DNA of 64,000 nt from Apostichopus japonicus (Eukaryota; Echinodermata; Holothuroidea; Aspidochirotida; Stichopodidae): assembly GCF_037975245.1 (NCBI RefSeq), contig NC_092569.1, positions 26,529,168 to 26,593,167 of the forward strand, read 5' to 3'. The notes under the pieces were generated by a model. It saw only the letters and a list, made by a program, of their open reading frames with translations, did not search any database and was not told the origin of the DNA. Every line of letters begins with the position of its first letter. Positions within the stretch are counted from its first letter, which is position 1. Below are positions 1 through 10,600 of this stretch, piece after piece. The position numbers were made by a program, and so were the translations under genes.

Positions 1-186
1 TACCCTAAATCATTAAAGAGGAAACTAGACTGCTCTCTTTTACTCACAGCTGAAGACGCTGGTTATCGTGGTACCTTCAAATGTAGGAACCCGAGAGAAG
101 AGAAAGGTAGGGTGATATTTTAATTGCTTTTCATATACTAACACAAAGTGTTAATGGAAAATATCATTTTAATATCATTATATTTT

Positions 187-211
187 ATTATATATATATA
201 TATATATATAT
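187..211. repeat. (AT)n microsatellite
   Basis: An almost pure run of alternating T and A. Reading frames through it encode only IYIYIY and are not genes. Confidence 0.9.
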
Positions 212-221
212 TGTTATGGTT

Positions 222-371
222 GAGATGGTTAGAATCATGTTTGATCTCTAGAATAATGCAAAATATGTCACCACAAACAGAACTAGTATTGTTCGATACA
301 GGTGACAAACGCCTACAGTGGAATACGACCTTCCTTACCGGTTTCGAACCTCTGGACATACAATCAGTGTC
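222..371. repeat. Dispersed repeat, copy 1
   Basis: About 150 bp that matches 24589-24741 closely, including shared blocks such as TTTGATCTCTAGA and GGACATACAATCAG. The second copy runs on into a tRNA-like SINE body. This copy diverges after GTGTCCCC into a small palindrome (CCAACTC-AAA-GAGTTGG). It is probably the leader of a dispersed SINE-type repeat. Confidence 0.7.
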
Positions 372-425
372 CCCCAACTCAAAGAGTTGGTCAAGGTCTG
401 CTGTACAGTAACATCACTACTTATG

Positions 426-670
426 CTTCAAATAATGGTTCTTGTCAAGGTATTTCGGGGTTTCGCGAGGTGTCCATCAAGGGTGTCCTCTCAGCCCTTG
501 CCTTTTTATCACGTATACTGAAATATTAAACTCATTAAATAAGACTTATATTCTTATTAATGAGATAGATATTTCTATCAAATCAAGTATCAAATTTGTT
601 TTCGTGTCAGGGCTTAATATCGATAAATCAAATGTTTTTCTCATTGGTTCTTTTGTAAAGCTCTACAGAG
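426..670 (+). pseudogene. LINE reverse transcriptase fragment (L1/Tx1-like)
   Basis: One frame reads FGVSRGVHQGCPLSPCLFIT, the finger/palm block of non-LTR reverse transcriptases (RGxxQGxPLSP). Further on it reads FVSGLNIDKSNVFLIGS, which follows the catalytic block in L1/Tx1-type enzymes. The YxDD segment between them is missing, so this is an internally deleted remnant. It lies just upstream of the orphan fibrinogen exon in the same orientation, but I see no functional link. Confidence 0.7.
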
Positions 671-791
671 TTGTTAAGCTTTGTTAAGCTTTCAGAGTTG
701 TTGTATATTATCCAAACTTGGAAAAGATATGTCACTTCATGGATTGCTTGCTTGCTATTAAGTAACTTGATTATTTCAATGTTATTATTAG

Positions 792-920
792 ATAAAAGAC
801 TGCTTGGATGTCTCCAATGCTGGGTTTACTACCAGTGGCATCTTTACCATCAATCCAACTAACTGGAATGGGGCGTCATTTGATGTCTTCTGTAACATGA
901 CTGACGGAGGAGGATGGACG
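792..920 (+). pseudogene. Orphan fibrinogen-domain exon (first FReD exon)
   Basis: This is a 129-nt, 43-codon, phase 0-0 exon with an AG before it (ATTATTAG) and a GTAAGC donor after it. It encodes the N-terminal part of a fibrinogen-related domain: DCLDVSNAGF, then TINPTNWNGASFDVFCNMTD, then GGGWT. It has exactly the same length and phase as the FREP exon at 40194-40322 and ends at the same place. The first intron bases (CTAGTATGACATCC) match those of the FREP intron. No later FReD exon (VFQRRVDGS type) was found downstream on this strand before the Gypsy remnant and the opposite-strand RPS20 gene. It is either the last visible exon of a gene starting left of the window with a very long intron or, more likely, an orphan copy. 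Confidence 0.8.
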
Positions 921-2030
921 GTAAGCCTAGTATGACATCCTATAGTATAATAATTTATTGCTTTATTCCGATTTCTTTATTGTTACTTTCACATTATTTT
1001 TTATTGTATTGTATGTATATTTTTGCTTTTGAATTGGTAGAAATAAATCAATCAAATCACACTGTACAAAAATGGTGTCTGCGTCCTGATCTAAAAGAAT
1101 ATCGAAAGGTCCAATTGTGTATGTAATAATATGCGCTTGCTTTGAAGGTCAACTGCGTTAAATGTTCCCAAAAGTAAAACATCATTGACGTTTTAACTAT
1201 TCTATATCAATGTCGACTTTTCTCTTTGAGTCGCTCGCGAAAGTCTATCTTGACATTTAGATGTCAAAATGAGGAAATGTCTCTCAAAGGGTAACCAACA
1301 GGTGACATTTTAGGGTCCTTGTGGCAAATTAAATGCGTCAAACAAGTACCCCGTCACAGATTAGATTTTGTATGGGGGGGGGGGGGGGACTGGGTGTGCT
1401 GGCTTAGGCAGGAGTCAACCCAGAGCTCAGGAAAGTACCACGTTTGTCTATTCACCACGTCCGCATAGGACCCATTGTTCTGTAAAGAATTCGGGAAGGG
1501 AGGGGTTGCCCTGTAATACCTAGGAAGTAGTCTCACAGCAAGTGACTTGGTTTAAGACGGTGGATCAGTAGTTTGGGTTTCGTGGACAGGTTCTCCTTTA
1601 GGTGACTCTGGCCAACATCCCCCGATTTTTGCTATGTGAGAAGCCCCCGCCTTTCCCAGAAGAACTCTGGGTTGCACCCTTGACCAGTAGTAGAAAACCA
1701 TTGACTAACTAATGCATCCCTTGTGGTAGTTTGACGAGTATCGAAAATCTGGGGACGCTATTTCACTAAAACTTCTCTGTCAGTTAGTTATGGGTTTAAA
1801 TGGGGGAGCTATAAAGAGTTTCCTTTAATCTCGCCATATTAATCTTTACCAGGACCAAACCAAGAGTTTTGACATTACGTGGTTACATGTATGTATTCAT
1901 CTTGTTTAAGCTTTGAAGCCGTCAAATAGAGATTGCGCAGGGTTTACGCTCCCCGCTGATTGATTGAAACAGTCAACGAATGTTTCATGGTTACCTTATC
2001 GAGATGCGAGGCAACTTCACAGTGGTGTTT
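921..2030. other. No gene recognised; intron-like or intergenic DNA
   Basis: The first part matches FREP intron sequence for about 30 bp and then diverges. A G15 run lies at 1374-1388. No coding sequence or RNA gene was recognised. Confidence 0.6.
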
Positions 2031-2183
2031 TGTAACGTTTTATGTTTACGTATATGTCTTATTTACGTAGATATAAACAGAGTCAGAACTTTTCGGAGGT
2101 CGCCATGTTTATTGCTGATCTGAAAGAGGTCGCTCTTTACTTTGACATGAATTACAACATGATCGAAATATCCATACATTACA
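2031..2183 (-). repeat. LTR of Gypsy A with polypurine tract
   Basis: Read on the minus strand it starts TGTAATG and ends CGTTACA, and has an AATAAA motif inside (in CAGCAATAAACATGG). It is preceded at 2184-2195 by the purine tract TGGGGGAAGGGA, the expected plus-strand primer. Length is 153 bp. No second copy was found upstream of gag. Confidence 0.75.
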
Positions 2184-2303
2184 TCCCTTCCCCCATTTAG
2201 ACTTAAACTTAAAACGTGTGAAATACCTTTTGAAAACGATAACAATTTTGATTGTTGCTAAACACAACTATTCCATAACTAACTATTTAGCTAGTCTATG
2301 GTT

Positions 2304-3358
2304 TCAACTCGGTAACAAAGTCTTCAAATCTTTTGGGAACTTTTCTGATACGAGTTGGTCGGATATAGGTGTACTCTCAGTTTGTAGTGGAGTTGCACTC
2401 CTATCCGAATGAGTTTCATCAGTTTGATACTTTTTGAGGTGAGCGGAATTCCTTTTGTATTGAACTCCTTCTGGGGATTCAACAGTTACTTGACTATTAA
2501 TTCTGTCAACCACTTCAAACGGTACTTCACAAAATGGTGCAGTCAACTTGTTTCGCTCCTTTTGTTTTACAAGTACATGATCGCCTATTTGTATGTCACT
2601 AGTTTTAGCATGTCGTTTTACATCAGCATAATCATCTGCTTTTTGTTTCATTTCAGTATCCCTGTCTTTCATGGTTTCTTCCTGACTTTGGGAAACTTTC
2701 ACATCAGGTAATTTTGTCCTGAGTGACCTTTTGAAAAGACTCTCTGCAGGGCTCACACCTGTTGTAGAATGGGGGTGGAACGATAAGCCAGCAGAAAGTT
2801 ATTTAACAAGTTCCAGTCAGACTTTTGAATCTGTGCGATTTTGAGTACTTTTAAAATCGTCCTATTTTGCCTTTCAACTTCCCCGTTGGCCTGAGGCCAT
2901 AACGGTGTACTCTTCCTATGTTCAATTCCTGAGGTACTCAAGAAGTTTTCAAATTCAATTGAGGTGAAGTAAGAAGCATTGTCAGTTTTGAGACTCTCTG
3001 GTAGGCCAACTCTACAAAATATGCGTTCCAAACATTCAATAACCTTTTCAGTAGTTATGGATTTCAGAATGTCTACTTCGAAAAATCTACTGTAGTAATC
3101 AACTTTCATTAACAAATATGATCCATCAGGTAATGGGCCAAGAATATCAGTTGCCAAATGTTGCCAAGGTTCTGTCGGTAGTGGTGTCGACTTTATTGGT
3201 TCAGGGAAATTTGCCTTACCAACCACCTGACAGCCATGACATGATTTACATTTTTGTTGTATGTCCTTGTCGGCTCCTCCAGGCCACCATATCTTTGTAA
3301 GCAACCTTTGCTTGCTTTTAACTATGCCTTGATGGCCTTCGTGTGCTAAATTAATCAC
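2304..3358 (-). pseudogene. Gypsy A integrase
   Basis: The N-terminal HHCC zinc site is visible (HEGHQG ... KCKSCHGCQ). The catalytic core follows, with D in HLATDILGPLP, D in LKTDNASYF and E in ANGEVERQNRT, matching the DD35E pattern. The C-terminal part after SPAESLFKRSL is in another frame: a shift near 2755 separates AYRSTPILQQV from SPAESLF. The end contains the usual basic GDHVLVK strand. It would cut and join LTR ends into host DNA if intact, but it is not. Confidence 0.9.
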
Positions 3359-3680
3359 TTGAGCTCAAAGAGATTGTGGAATGACAATGCGGGTGCCCCT
3401 TAAAACTAGTTGTCCCAGCACTGCCAACTCGAACATCACACTTTTGTACCCTTTTGGAATGTCAGCCCAGTTTTCATTTAAGACACATTTTCTTAACAAT
3501 GATATCGAACCTGGAGTTGCATGACTAGCAATAAGACGAATATGTTCTTCCCCTATGTTTTGACCACTCGATTTTGCCCCCTTTTTGGAAATTAACCTTG
3601 AGAGACAATCAGCTATGTTCCTTGGGCCAGGAATATAGACTACTTGGAAGTCATATGACTGTAACCTCAGGACCCATCGC
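3359..3680 (-). pseudogene. Gypsy A, degraded RNase H/integrase spacer
   Basis: This lies between the RNase H and integrase pieces in the right place for the connection domain. The minus-strand frames are broken by stops, and no domain signature was read with confidence. Confidence 0.5.
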
Positions 3681-4552
3681 TCAATTTGAGCAGAAAGTTT
3701 TGCTTTTAGTATAGATATTCTGGAGAGGTTTGTGGTCAGTCAGCAACTCAAGTGAAATACCATAAAGATATATATGAAATCTTTCACATGCCCACACGAT
3801 TCCTAATGCTTCTTTCTCAGTTTGCGAGTAACGTTTCTCAACATCACTCAAACTTCTACTCGCATACGCTATTATGCGAGGCTGGCCTGCTTGAATTTGC
3901 ACTAATATACCACCTAGACCGACTGGGCTTGCATCAGTTATGACTTTGGTCTTAGCATTTGGGTCGAAATAACCTAGCACTTCAGCCTTTGTCAATGCAT
4001 CTTTAAGATCGCAAAATGATTTGTTTTGGTCTGGGCCCCACTCAAATATGACCCCTTTTTTGTCAGTCGCCTTAGTGGTTCAGACACGGTCGCAAGATCT
4101 GGAATGAATCGCGCACAATATTGGACTAATCCAAGAAAACTACGCACTTCGCTTGTATTAGTAGGCCTGCATGCATCTCTTACTGCTTGAATTTTCTCAT
4201 TACTGGCACTTACCCCATTGCTTGAGAGATCATGACCCATGAATGTAAGTTTATCAAGACCAAATTGGCATTTGTCAAGATTCAATGTTAAACCTGCTTT
4301 AGAGATACAGTCCAGTACTTTAACTAATCTGGTATTGTGTTGTTCCTCGTCTTTCCCATGAACAATTATATCGTCAGATATGTTGTGGGTTCCCTCATAT
4401 CCTGCTATGACTTGCTGTATGATGTGCTGGTACATTTCAGGAGCAGAGCTAATCCCGAACATAAGCCTCTTGTACCGGAATAGTCCAGCATGTGTGACGA
4501 ATGTTGTAATTTCCCGAGAACTCTCCTCTAACTCGATCTGGTGAAACCCCAT
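3681..4552 (-). pseudogene. Gypsy A reverse transcriptase (palm/thumb) and RNase H
   Basis: The RT part (3992-4552) has MGFHQIELEE, RLMFGISSAPEMYQ and the catalytic SDDIIVHG block, then a thumb with SFLGLVQYCARFIPD. The RNase H part (3681-3995) has VITDASPVGLGG, ASRSLSDVEKRYSQTEKEAL and LLTDHKPL, which include the metal-binding Asp/Glu residues. The two parts are in different frames, separated by a frameshift near 4000. The enzyme would copy element RNA to DNA and remove the RNA; this copy is dead. Confidence 0.92.
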
Positions 4553-5089
4553 TTTAGGTCCAGCTTGGTAAATAGGGAACTACCGTTCATTTCGTAGAGA
4601 ACTTCTTCAACCGTAGGGATCGGGTGCCTTTCCCGGATGATCGCGTCATTGACTAGTCTCATGTCCACACGCAATCGAATATCGCCCCCAGATTTAGGAA
4701 ATATAACTACTGGGCTTACCCAAGGTGTAGGGCCTAACTTCTTCGATGATATCTTGTTCCATTAGTTCCTTCAACTTGTCTTTAACTTTTGGTCGGAGGC
4801 TGAATGGAATTCTGCGTACGCTTTGTGCTACCGGTTTCACAGACTGATTAATGTGGATTTTCGAACGATATCCCTTTAGTTTGCCGAATCCTTCAAAACA
4901 TTGCGGGTATTGTGCAGGGATATCCTGTGCACTCTTTATTTGGTTAATTTCAAGTCCGATTTTAAGCACATTCAGCTCGATTGCGCTCTCTTTCCCTAAT
5001 AGAGGGCATCCTTCTCCTTCGATAACATAGAATGTTGCTTCGGTTTTAGACTCGCGGATCTTTGCTGTCGTTGCAAATTTTCCTAGCAC
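4553..5089 (-). pseudogene. Gypsy A protease-RT linker and RT N-terminus
   Basis: It reads CPLLGKESAIELNVLKIGL, SKIHINQSVKPVAQSVRRIP and KELMEQDIIEEV, the linker and fingers of a Gypsy RT. Past about 4694 the frame is lost, but in other frames the rest of the fingers (GGDIRLRVDMR-like, then EEVLYEMNGS) can still be followed down to the MGFHQIELEE block, so the domain is frameshifted, not deleted. Confidence 0.85.
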
Positions 5090-5141
5090 TTTAAGGTTTT
5101 CCGCCTCCGTATGGATACAAAGTCTTATCTATTTTTGCCGA

Positions 5142-5453
5142 CTAGCAGGTTATCCGTTGTTGCTTTAAATTGTCCCATGTCTTTTTGTCGATAATGTTGC
5201 ATGATGCGCCTGAATCAATCAGCATCTCGACATTGACTCCCCCTACTTTTACATCTACTGTTACACCTGACTTACGGGAACGGGTCACTGCAAAGGCAAA
5301 GTCATTAGCCAAGTCAACTAGATTGACGTCATCATCATCTTTTCTGTTCCGGTTCTGTCTTCCCCTTTTTTGCTTCCCCTTTTGATAACGTTCTGGTTTA
5401 GTTTTGCACATCTTCGCAAATGCCCGATTAAATGACACTTTGTGCAGACTCAT
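5142..5453 (-). pseudogene. Gypsy A protease
   Basis: A basic KGKQKRGRQNRNRKDDDD stretch is followed by VEMLIDSGASCNII. DSGA is the catalytic turn of retroviral-type aspartic protease, at about residue 85 of the open frame. The frame ends soon after, so the flap and C-terminal half are lost or shifted. Confidence 0.85.
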
Positions 5454-5454
5454 C

Positions 5455-6118
5455 TTTCGCGGGACAGTTTAAATCGCGTGAAAATGTCCTTCTCTACCGC
5501 AGCGATAACAACAATTTTCTTTATTATTGGCTGTTCCCTTTTATTTTTTATTCCGGTGTGCCCCTTTAAGGCTTTGCCTCACCTGATTTGACCTTTGGCC
5601 AACGCGATTAACTGATTCTGACTTTTCAGTGTTCAAGTTTGACCCGTGGTTACTTTCTAACTCCATTGCTTGCATCTGTGCATCAACGGTTTCCATTGCT
5701 CGAGAAATTTCTTGTAAATCATCTAATTTTAGCCCTGTCCCTTTTGTCAACAATTTACGCCGTAGGGCTGATGAATTACATTTGTCAATCACTTGATCAC
5801 GAATGCGCTCCTATAATTCTTGGCCAAATTCGCAATTTACCGCTTGTCGCGTTAATCGCGCTATGAATTGGTCAGCGGTTTCAGATTCCTCCTGTCTGAG
5901 ATTTGGCGGAATATGTGCCGCTCATAAGGCACGTTGACCTTTGGTGTGAAATAGTCATCTAATGTTTTCATTGTAAGCTCGTACCTACTCTGCGTTGTCG
6001 TCGTATCTGTACTATTAGTACTAGGTTGTAGTGTTGGCAACGTTTCAAACAGATCCTGTACATCCAGGCCCGCCGTGTATAGTAGTAATGCAGTTTTCTG
6101 TTCGTCATCGGTTATCTA
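5455..6118 (-). pseudogene. Gypsy A gag and zinc knuckles, 5'-truncated
   Basis: The upstream piece reads DDEQKTALLLYTAGLDVQDL, typical of gag in this type of element. The middle (5541-5792) reads SSALRRKLLTKGTGLKLDDL. Near 5460-5515 there is a zinc knuckle, CYRCGREGH, followed by a stop where the last Cys should be, and a second broken knuckle around 5420. At about 6118 the coding similarity ends without a start codon. Confidence 0.75.
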
Positions 6119-6139
6119 CGGAAGCGTAGAAGGGACATG

Positions 6140-6775
6140 GTGATGAAAGAGTAACAAACTCGTCAAAATGACAAAATTCAGAAAATAACGTTTTGCCGAG
6201 TTTAACAAATGGTCAAAACGACAAAATTATTAAATTTGCCGAGATGCAACAAGTCGTCAAAATGACACAAATCTGAAAATTGACGTTTTGCCGAGATATA
6301 CCATGTCGTCAAAATGACAAAATTCTGAAAATTGACGTTTTGCCGAGATACAATAACTCATCAAAATAACAAAAATCTGAAAATTGACGTTTTGCCGAGA
6401 TACAACAAGTTGTCAAAATGACAACATTTTGAAAATTAACGTTTTGCTGAGATGCAACAAGTCGTCAAAATGACAAAAATCTGAATCTGAACGTTTTGCC
6501 GAGATACGACAAGTCGTCAATATGACAAAATTCTGAAAATTGACGTTTTGTTGAGATACGACAACTCGTCAAAATGACCAAATTTTGAAAATTGAGGTTT
6601 TGCTGAGATACAAATCGTCAAAACGGCAACAATCTAATTTTTGTCATTATTACGAGTTGTTGTATCTCGGCAAAACGTCAATTTTCAGAATTTTGTCATT
6701 TTGACGACTTGTCGTATCTCGGAAAAACGTCAATTTTCAGATTTTTGTCATTTTGACGACTTGTTGTATCTGTGT
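6140..6775. repeat. 52-bp minisatellite with an inversion inside
   Basis: About nine direct units of 52 bp of the form AACAAGTCGTCAAAATGACA...TTGACGTTTTGCCGAGATAC run from 6150 to about 6615. Past about 6640 the same unit is present two to three times in reverse complement (GTATCTCGGCAAAACGTCAA ...). Each unit also has internal inverted parts (CGTCAA ... TTGACG), so the block can fold at two scales. It abuts the broken gag end of Gypsy A. Confidence 0.9.
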
Positions 6776-6785
6776 GTCTGGGTGT

Positions 6786-7533
6786 AGGTGGGTACTACAA
6801 CAAGAACAGGGTCAAGGCTTAATATTTCATTTCTTAGAATATGAAATTTACACTACATGATCTTCACAACAAGTCAGAATAACCCCTCAAGACTCCCAAA
6901 ATGACCCATGTGCTGTAACTCTAAATATGTAGCGTTTAACGTTACAATTTTCTACAACTATCATGGAAACTAAGACTTGGTCCTACGTTGTTTTCTTTTT
7001 TTCAAATCAATCAACAGAATAACTGTCTAGAAATAAACCATATTTGACTAAATTTTGACCCTGAGACAATTTGCAACATTAATGCTTTCACTGTGAAAAT
7101 GTAAGGAAACACCCATTCCAATACAAACAATTGTCCTTCAATGTTCTTTAAATGTAACAGACCAGTTAAGCTGTCACAAGATGTAAACATAACAAAATGT
7201 AACTTTGCAAACTACTGCAGTAAGACTAAATACGGTAACCCTTTTTTTCACTTCCACGCGTATGATTTATTCTGTTCTAATCAAGTGTTATTTAAGGGCA
7301 ATTTTGTTGTAAGAACATTAGCAAACATGAAGATATTTGTTAATAGTTCAATGAACTATCATAAAAATAAATGTCTTTCACAGTAAAGAAGCTACCTGGA
7401 TAACATTCTCGCCTGCAGGTGCAGAACACTTTCAAGATTTGTGTTGTTGTTGACAATTTAGGAAGATTTACTGGAATATCCACTTAAAGGCAAAAAAAAA
7501 AGAAAAAAATCACTAGATCCAAGTTTCACTAAT
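6786..7533. other. No gene recognised; flank downstream of RPS20
   Basis: AT-rich DNA between the minisatellite and the RPS20 poly(A) signal. An open frame at 7141-7386 (+) has no recognisable domain and looks like chance. Confidence 0.5.
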
Positions 7534-7539
7534 TTTATT
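7534..7539 (-). promoter_or_regulatory. RPS20: RPS20 poly(A) signal
   Basis: AATAAA on the minus strand, about 100 nt after the RPS20 stop codon. That would give a short 3' UTR, as is usual for ribosomal-protein mRNAs. Confidence 0.75.
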
Positions 7540-7640
7540 ATCTGTGTTTGAAAAACAGGCAGAAATAAATTTCTGAAAATATCAAACATTATCAGCGACA
7601 ACTGGATGCTTTCAGTCACATGGCGGCTGATGGTTCCAGT

Positions 7641-7697
7641 CTATGCATCGGCGATGGTGACCTCAACCTCGACGCCAGGTTCGATGCTGATCGATGT
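7641..7697 (-). CDS. RPS20: RPS20 exon 4 (C-terminus)
   Basis: Acceptor TTTGTCCAG, then [18 protein letters not shown] and stop TAG at 7643-7641. It fits the conserved RPS20 C-terminus residue for residue. Confidence 0.97.
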   Translation of the reverse strand, partial: TSISIEPGVEVEVTIADA

Positions 7698-10600
7698 CTG
7701 GACAAACAGATAATTAAGGAAAGTAGAAGATGTTATAAAATCAAATAGAGGTGTGTGTAAATCCCCTAACTACCCCCCCCCCCCCCCACATCTAACAGAG
7801 ACAATACCTGACCAATTTATCTTTGGCATACATGAATAATCTTTTTTCATTTGGGAGATATATCCTAGTGTTGAAAGTCACCGTCTGGGGCTACCATTTA
7901 CTAAATCTGTGATGTCATACTGCCACAGGCATCTGTAACCTTTGACCTCCTCTGATCAGACTTCATGCAAATCTTTTCTCTGGACCTACCCTTTGTAAAG
8001 CAAGACCTGCTCCAGTCGTAAGCCTTGAGACCTTATGCCATCCATAGAGATCACACTCCCATGCAGCGTTCCTGCCCCTTTCTAGGTAAATGTCTAAGAA
8101 CTTTTTCCCCCGGTTGTCCCCCAGACAGTCGCAAGGCCTTACCATTTGGTTGTCTGACAACATATTTGGTTCTCCGACTATATTTAGCAATGTAACAAAG
8201 GATGACAAATATATACATCGTAAGAGAGAGAGAGAGATGTCTAGGTCTCATGAAGAGAACACCAGCTATGTGGGTGAGACAATTTTTTTCATTTGACCTA
8301 TCTGGGGTTATTTGGCAACAAAGCAATCTGATTTAATGTAAACGAGTAACGACTAGTCCTCTGTGGGACAACCTTCAAAGCTGATGAGTTTGGTCATCTA
8401 AACAGAAATTTGAGCCTTTGCCACAATCATTTCACAAATTGTCCTGCTATTAGAGCTTTCTGGGCACTTCGCCCAACAACCATTTCGCCCAACTGCCATT
8501 TCGCCCAATAAGCCTGGTCATTTCGCCCAACCATTTTTTTACTCATATTCAGTCAGAATAATATTACTTTTTCTATTTCACTAGTTCAATTTGATTTATT
8601 TTGGGTTATATTACTTAGTGGTGGGTAAATAAAGTGATATTGGTTCAATATCGATCGGAGTCTGAGCAGTTATTTCGGGTATAACGGGAGGATTACACTA
8701 CTTTATACTTACGGTTATGCATACAATGGAAGTTATCTTATTATGCAAACAAAGGGGAATCGGTCCCCATAAAAACCTATCAAACCTAACCCCTAAAACA
8801 CTGATCAATCCTACCGACTAAAAAATTTAAAATATAAAACCAATCCGTAATATTGAAGTTTTATATTTAATCAATGTAACCACTGTATCAATGTAACCAC
8901 GACTTCAACTTTCCTTAATATTCGGTTCGTATCCCGTAACGTTAACAATTCACGAACGTTTCCTCTCAAACCTAAGCCCTAAAACACTGATCCATCCTCA
9001 TGTTTCCTTAATATTCGGTTCGTATCCCATAACGTTAACAATTCCCAAACGTTTCCTATCAAACCTAACCTCTAAGGTTGGGCGAAATGACCAGACTGGT
9101 TTGGTGAAATGACCAGGCTGGTTGGGCGAAATGGTGAGGTTGGGCGAAATGGCAGTTGGACAAAATGGTTGTTCGGCGAAGTGACCAGCTTCCCTTTTAG
9201 AGCAGTTGTATTGTATTAATTTTTCCTAAAATGTCTTCATGTTGTTTTCCATACTAAACTGATTTTGTTTCTTCCTATTTCAATACTGAAAAATCTTAGA
9301 GATAATGATGTGTGACTTTCACTGGCTGGAATCATCTTGTTTGTAATATACTCAGTAAGCTTGGCTAAATGTCATTGACCCGACACAAACGGTTACTTTA
9401 GAGCCTCATTACGTGTTCTGTCATATTCACGGCGAGATGGACACTCATATCGATGGTCTTTTTGACAATTAATTGCATTAGTTATTGACAATATGATATG
9501 GTATATACTTTTCTGCCAAAACATCGGCACACCAATAGAGATTGAGAGGAATGCAAATCCCAATGTGAACATCACTCACATGATAAGTGTCAGAATTGCT
9601 TTTAAAAACACTCCATCTCTTCAATGGACAAAAAGCAAACCAACCAGAAGGCAAAAATGCATTGTGGTTTCGATGATGTAACATGAGCAGTTTTCTTCAT
9701 GAATCTGAAGTAATATATAGTGAGGGTGTACATGTTTACAAGGGTTTCACGATTTGACCTCTGATGACCCCAAGTGACCTTTGACATCCACCAAAAACAA
9801 TAGGCTTCTTTAACTCAATGTGGTACTTCTATCGAAACTAAAGACAGTCACCATTGTAATTATGTGATCGTTTACTACACAATAGCCAATGTTTTCCCTC
9901 CATTCTTTAATGACCATTGGAATTGAATGGCATAAAATGAGCCTATTAACTACTGACAGGCTGAGGCAATACTCTTCAAAGAGAGAGGATACAATCTGCT
10001 TGACAATCTCTGACGGGCTCTGGAGATCAATGATCCTCTTATGGATCCTCATCTGAAACCTGTCCCATGTCTTGGATCCTTCTCCACACGGTGTCTTCCT
10101 GGTGGTGATCCGGAGGGTCTTGGTGGGCATCCTGACGGGTCCTTTGACCTTCAGGTTCTTGGCGAGAGCACCTGCTTTCAAGTCAGCACACACTGAATGG
10201 AAAATAACACAAAAAAATGACAATCCACTTTCTTCAAGTATTCGGAACAAAAGTGTAACAAATGAAAGGAAAGTATACCACGACAGTGTTAGAGTATAAT
10301 AGTGACATCACAGACCTTTTTATAAGAGACATCACAGACTGTAATCAAGGATAGAAAAAAAGGTACTTTGGGAGTTGAATAACTCAATTTAAATGCATCT
10401 AATATTTAACTCTGTGGTAACTGTCTTCAGGAAATAGCTGAAAGGGTTAACATTTAGAAAGATAAGACCAGTTACAGTAGAAAAGTCAAAGCAAAACAAA
10501 GCCTGCTGCCTCACTAGGACTAATGAATATCTAATCTGGTCATTTAGAGCAAAGTGCTATGTAAAATTGCTCTACAAGTGTAGGGATGCTCCGGACCCAA

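Larger units (their letters stand above)
2031..6118 (-). mobile_element. Decayed Ty3/Gypsy retrotransposon (Gypsy A)
   Basis: On the minus strand the order is gag and zinc knuckles, protease, reverse transcriptase, RNase H, integrase, polypurine tract, LTR. This is the Ty3/Gypsy order. All domains are broken by frameshifts or stops. Only the downstream 153-bp LTR is visible. The gag end stops abruptly at about 6118, where a 52-bp minisatellite begins, so the upstream LTR and leader are gone. SDD in the RT and the DSGA protease fit Gypsy. The short LTR suggests a Mag/SURL-like lineage, as known in echinoderms, but that is inference. Confidence 0.9.

Noticed and set aside
9671-9720. Box C/D snoRNA in RPS20 intron 3
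   Set aside because: A GATGATGT box is on the strand opposite to the gene and no matched D box with paired ends was found.
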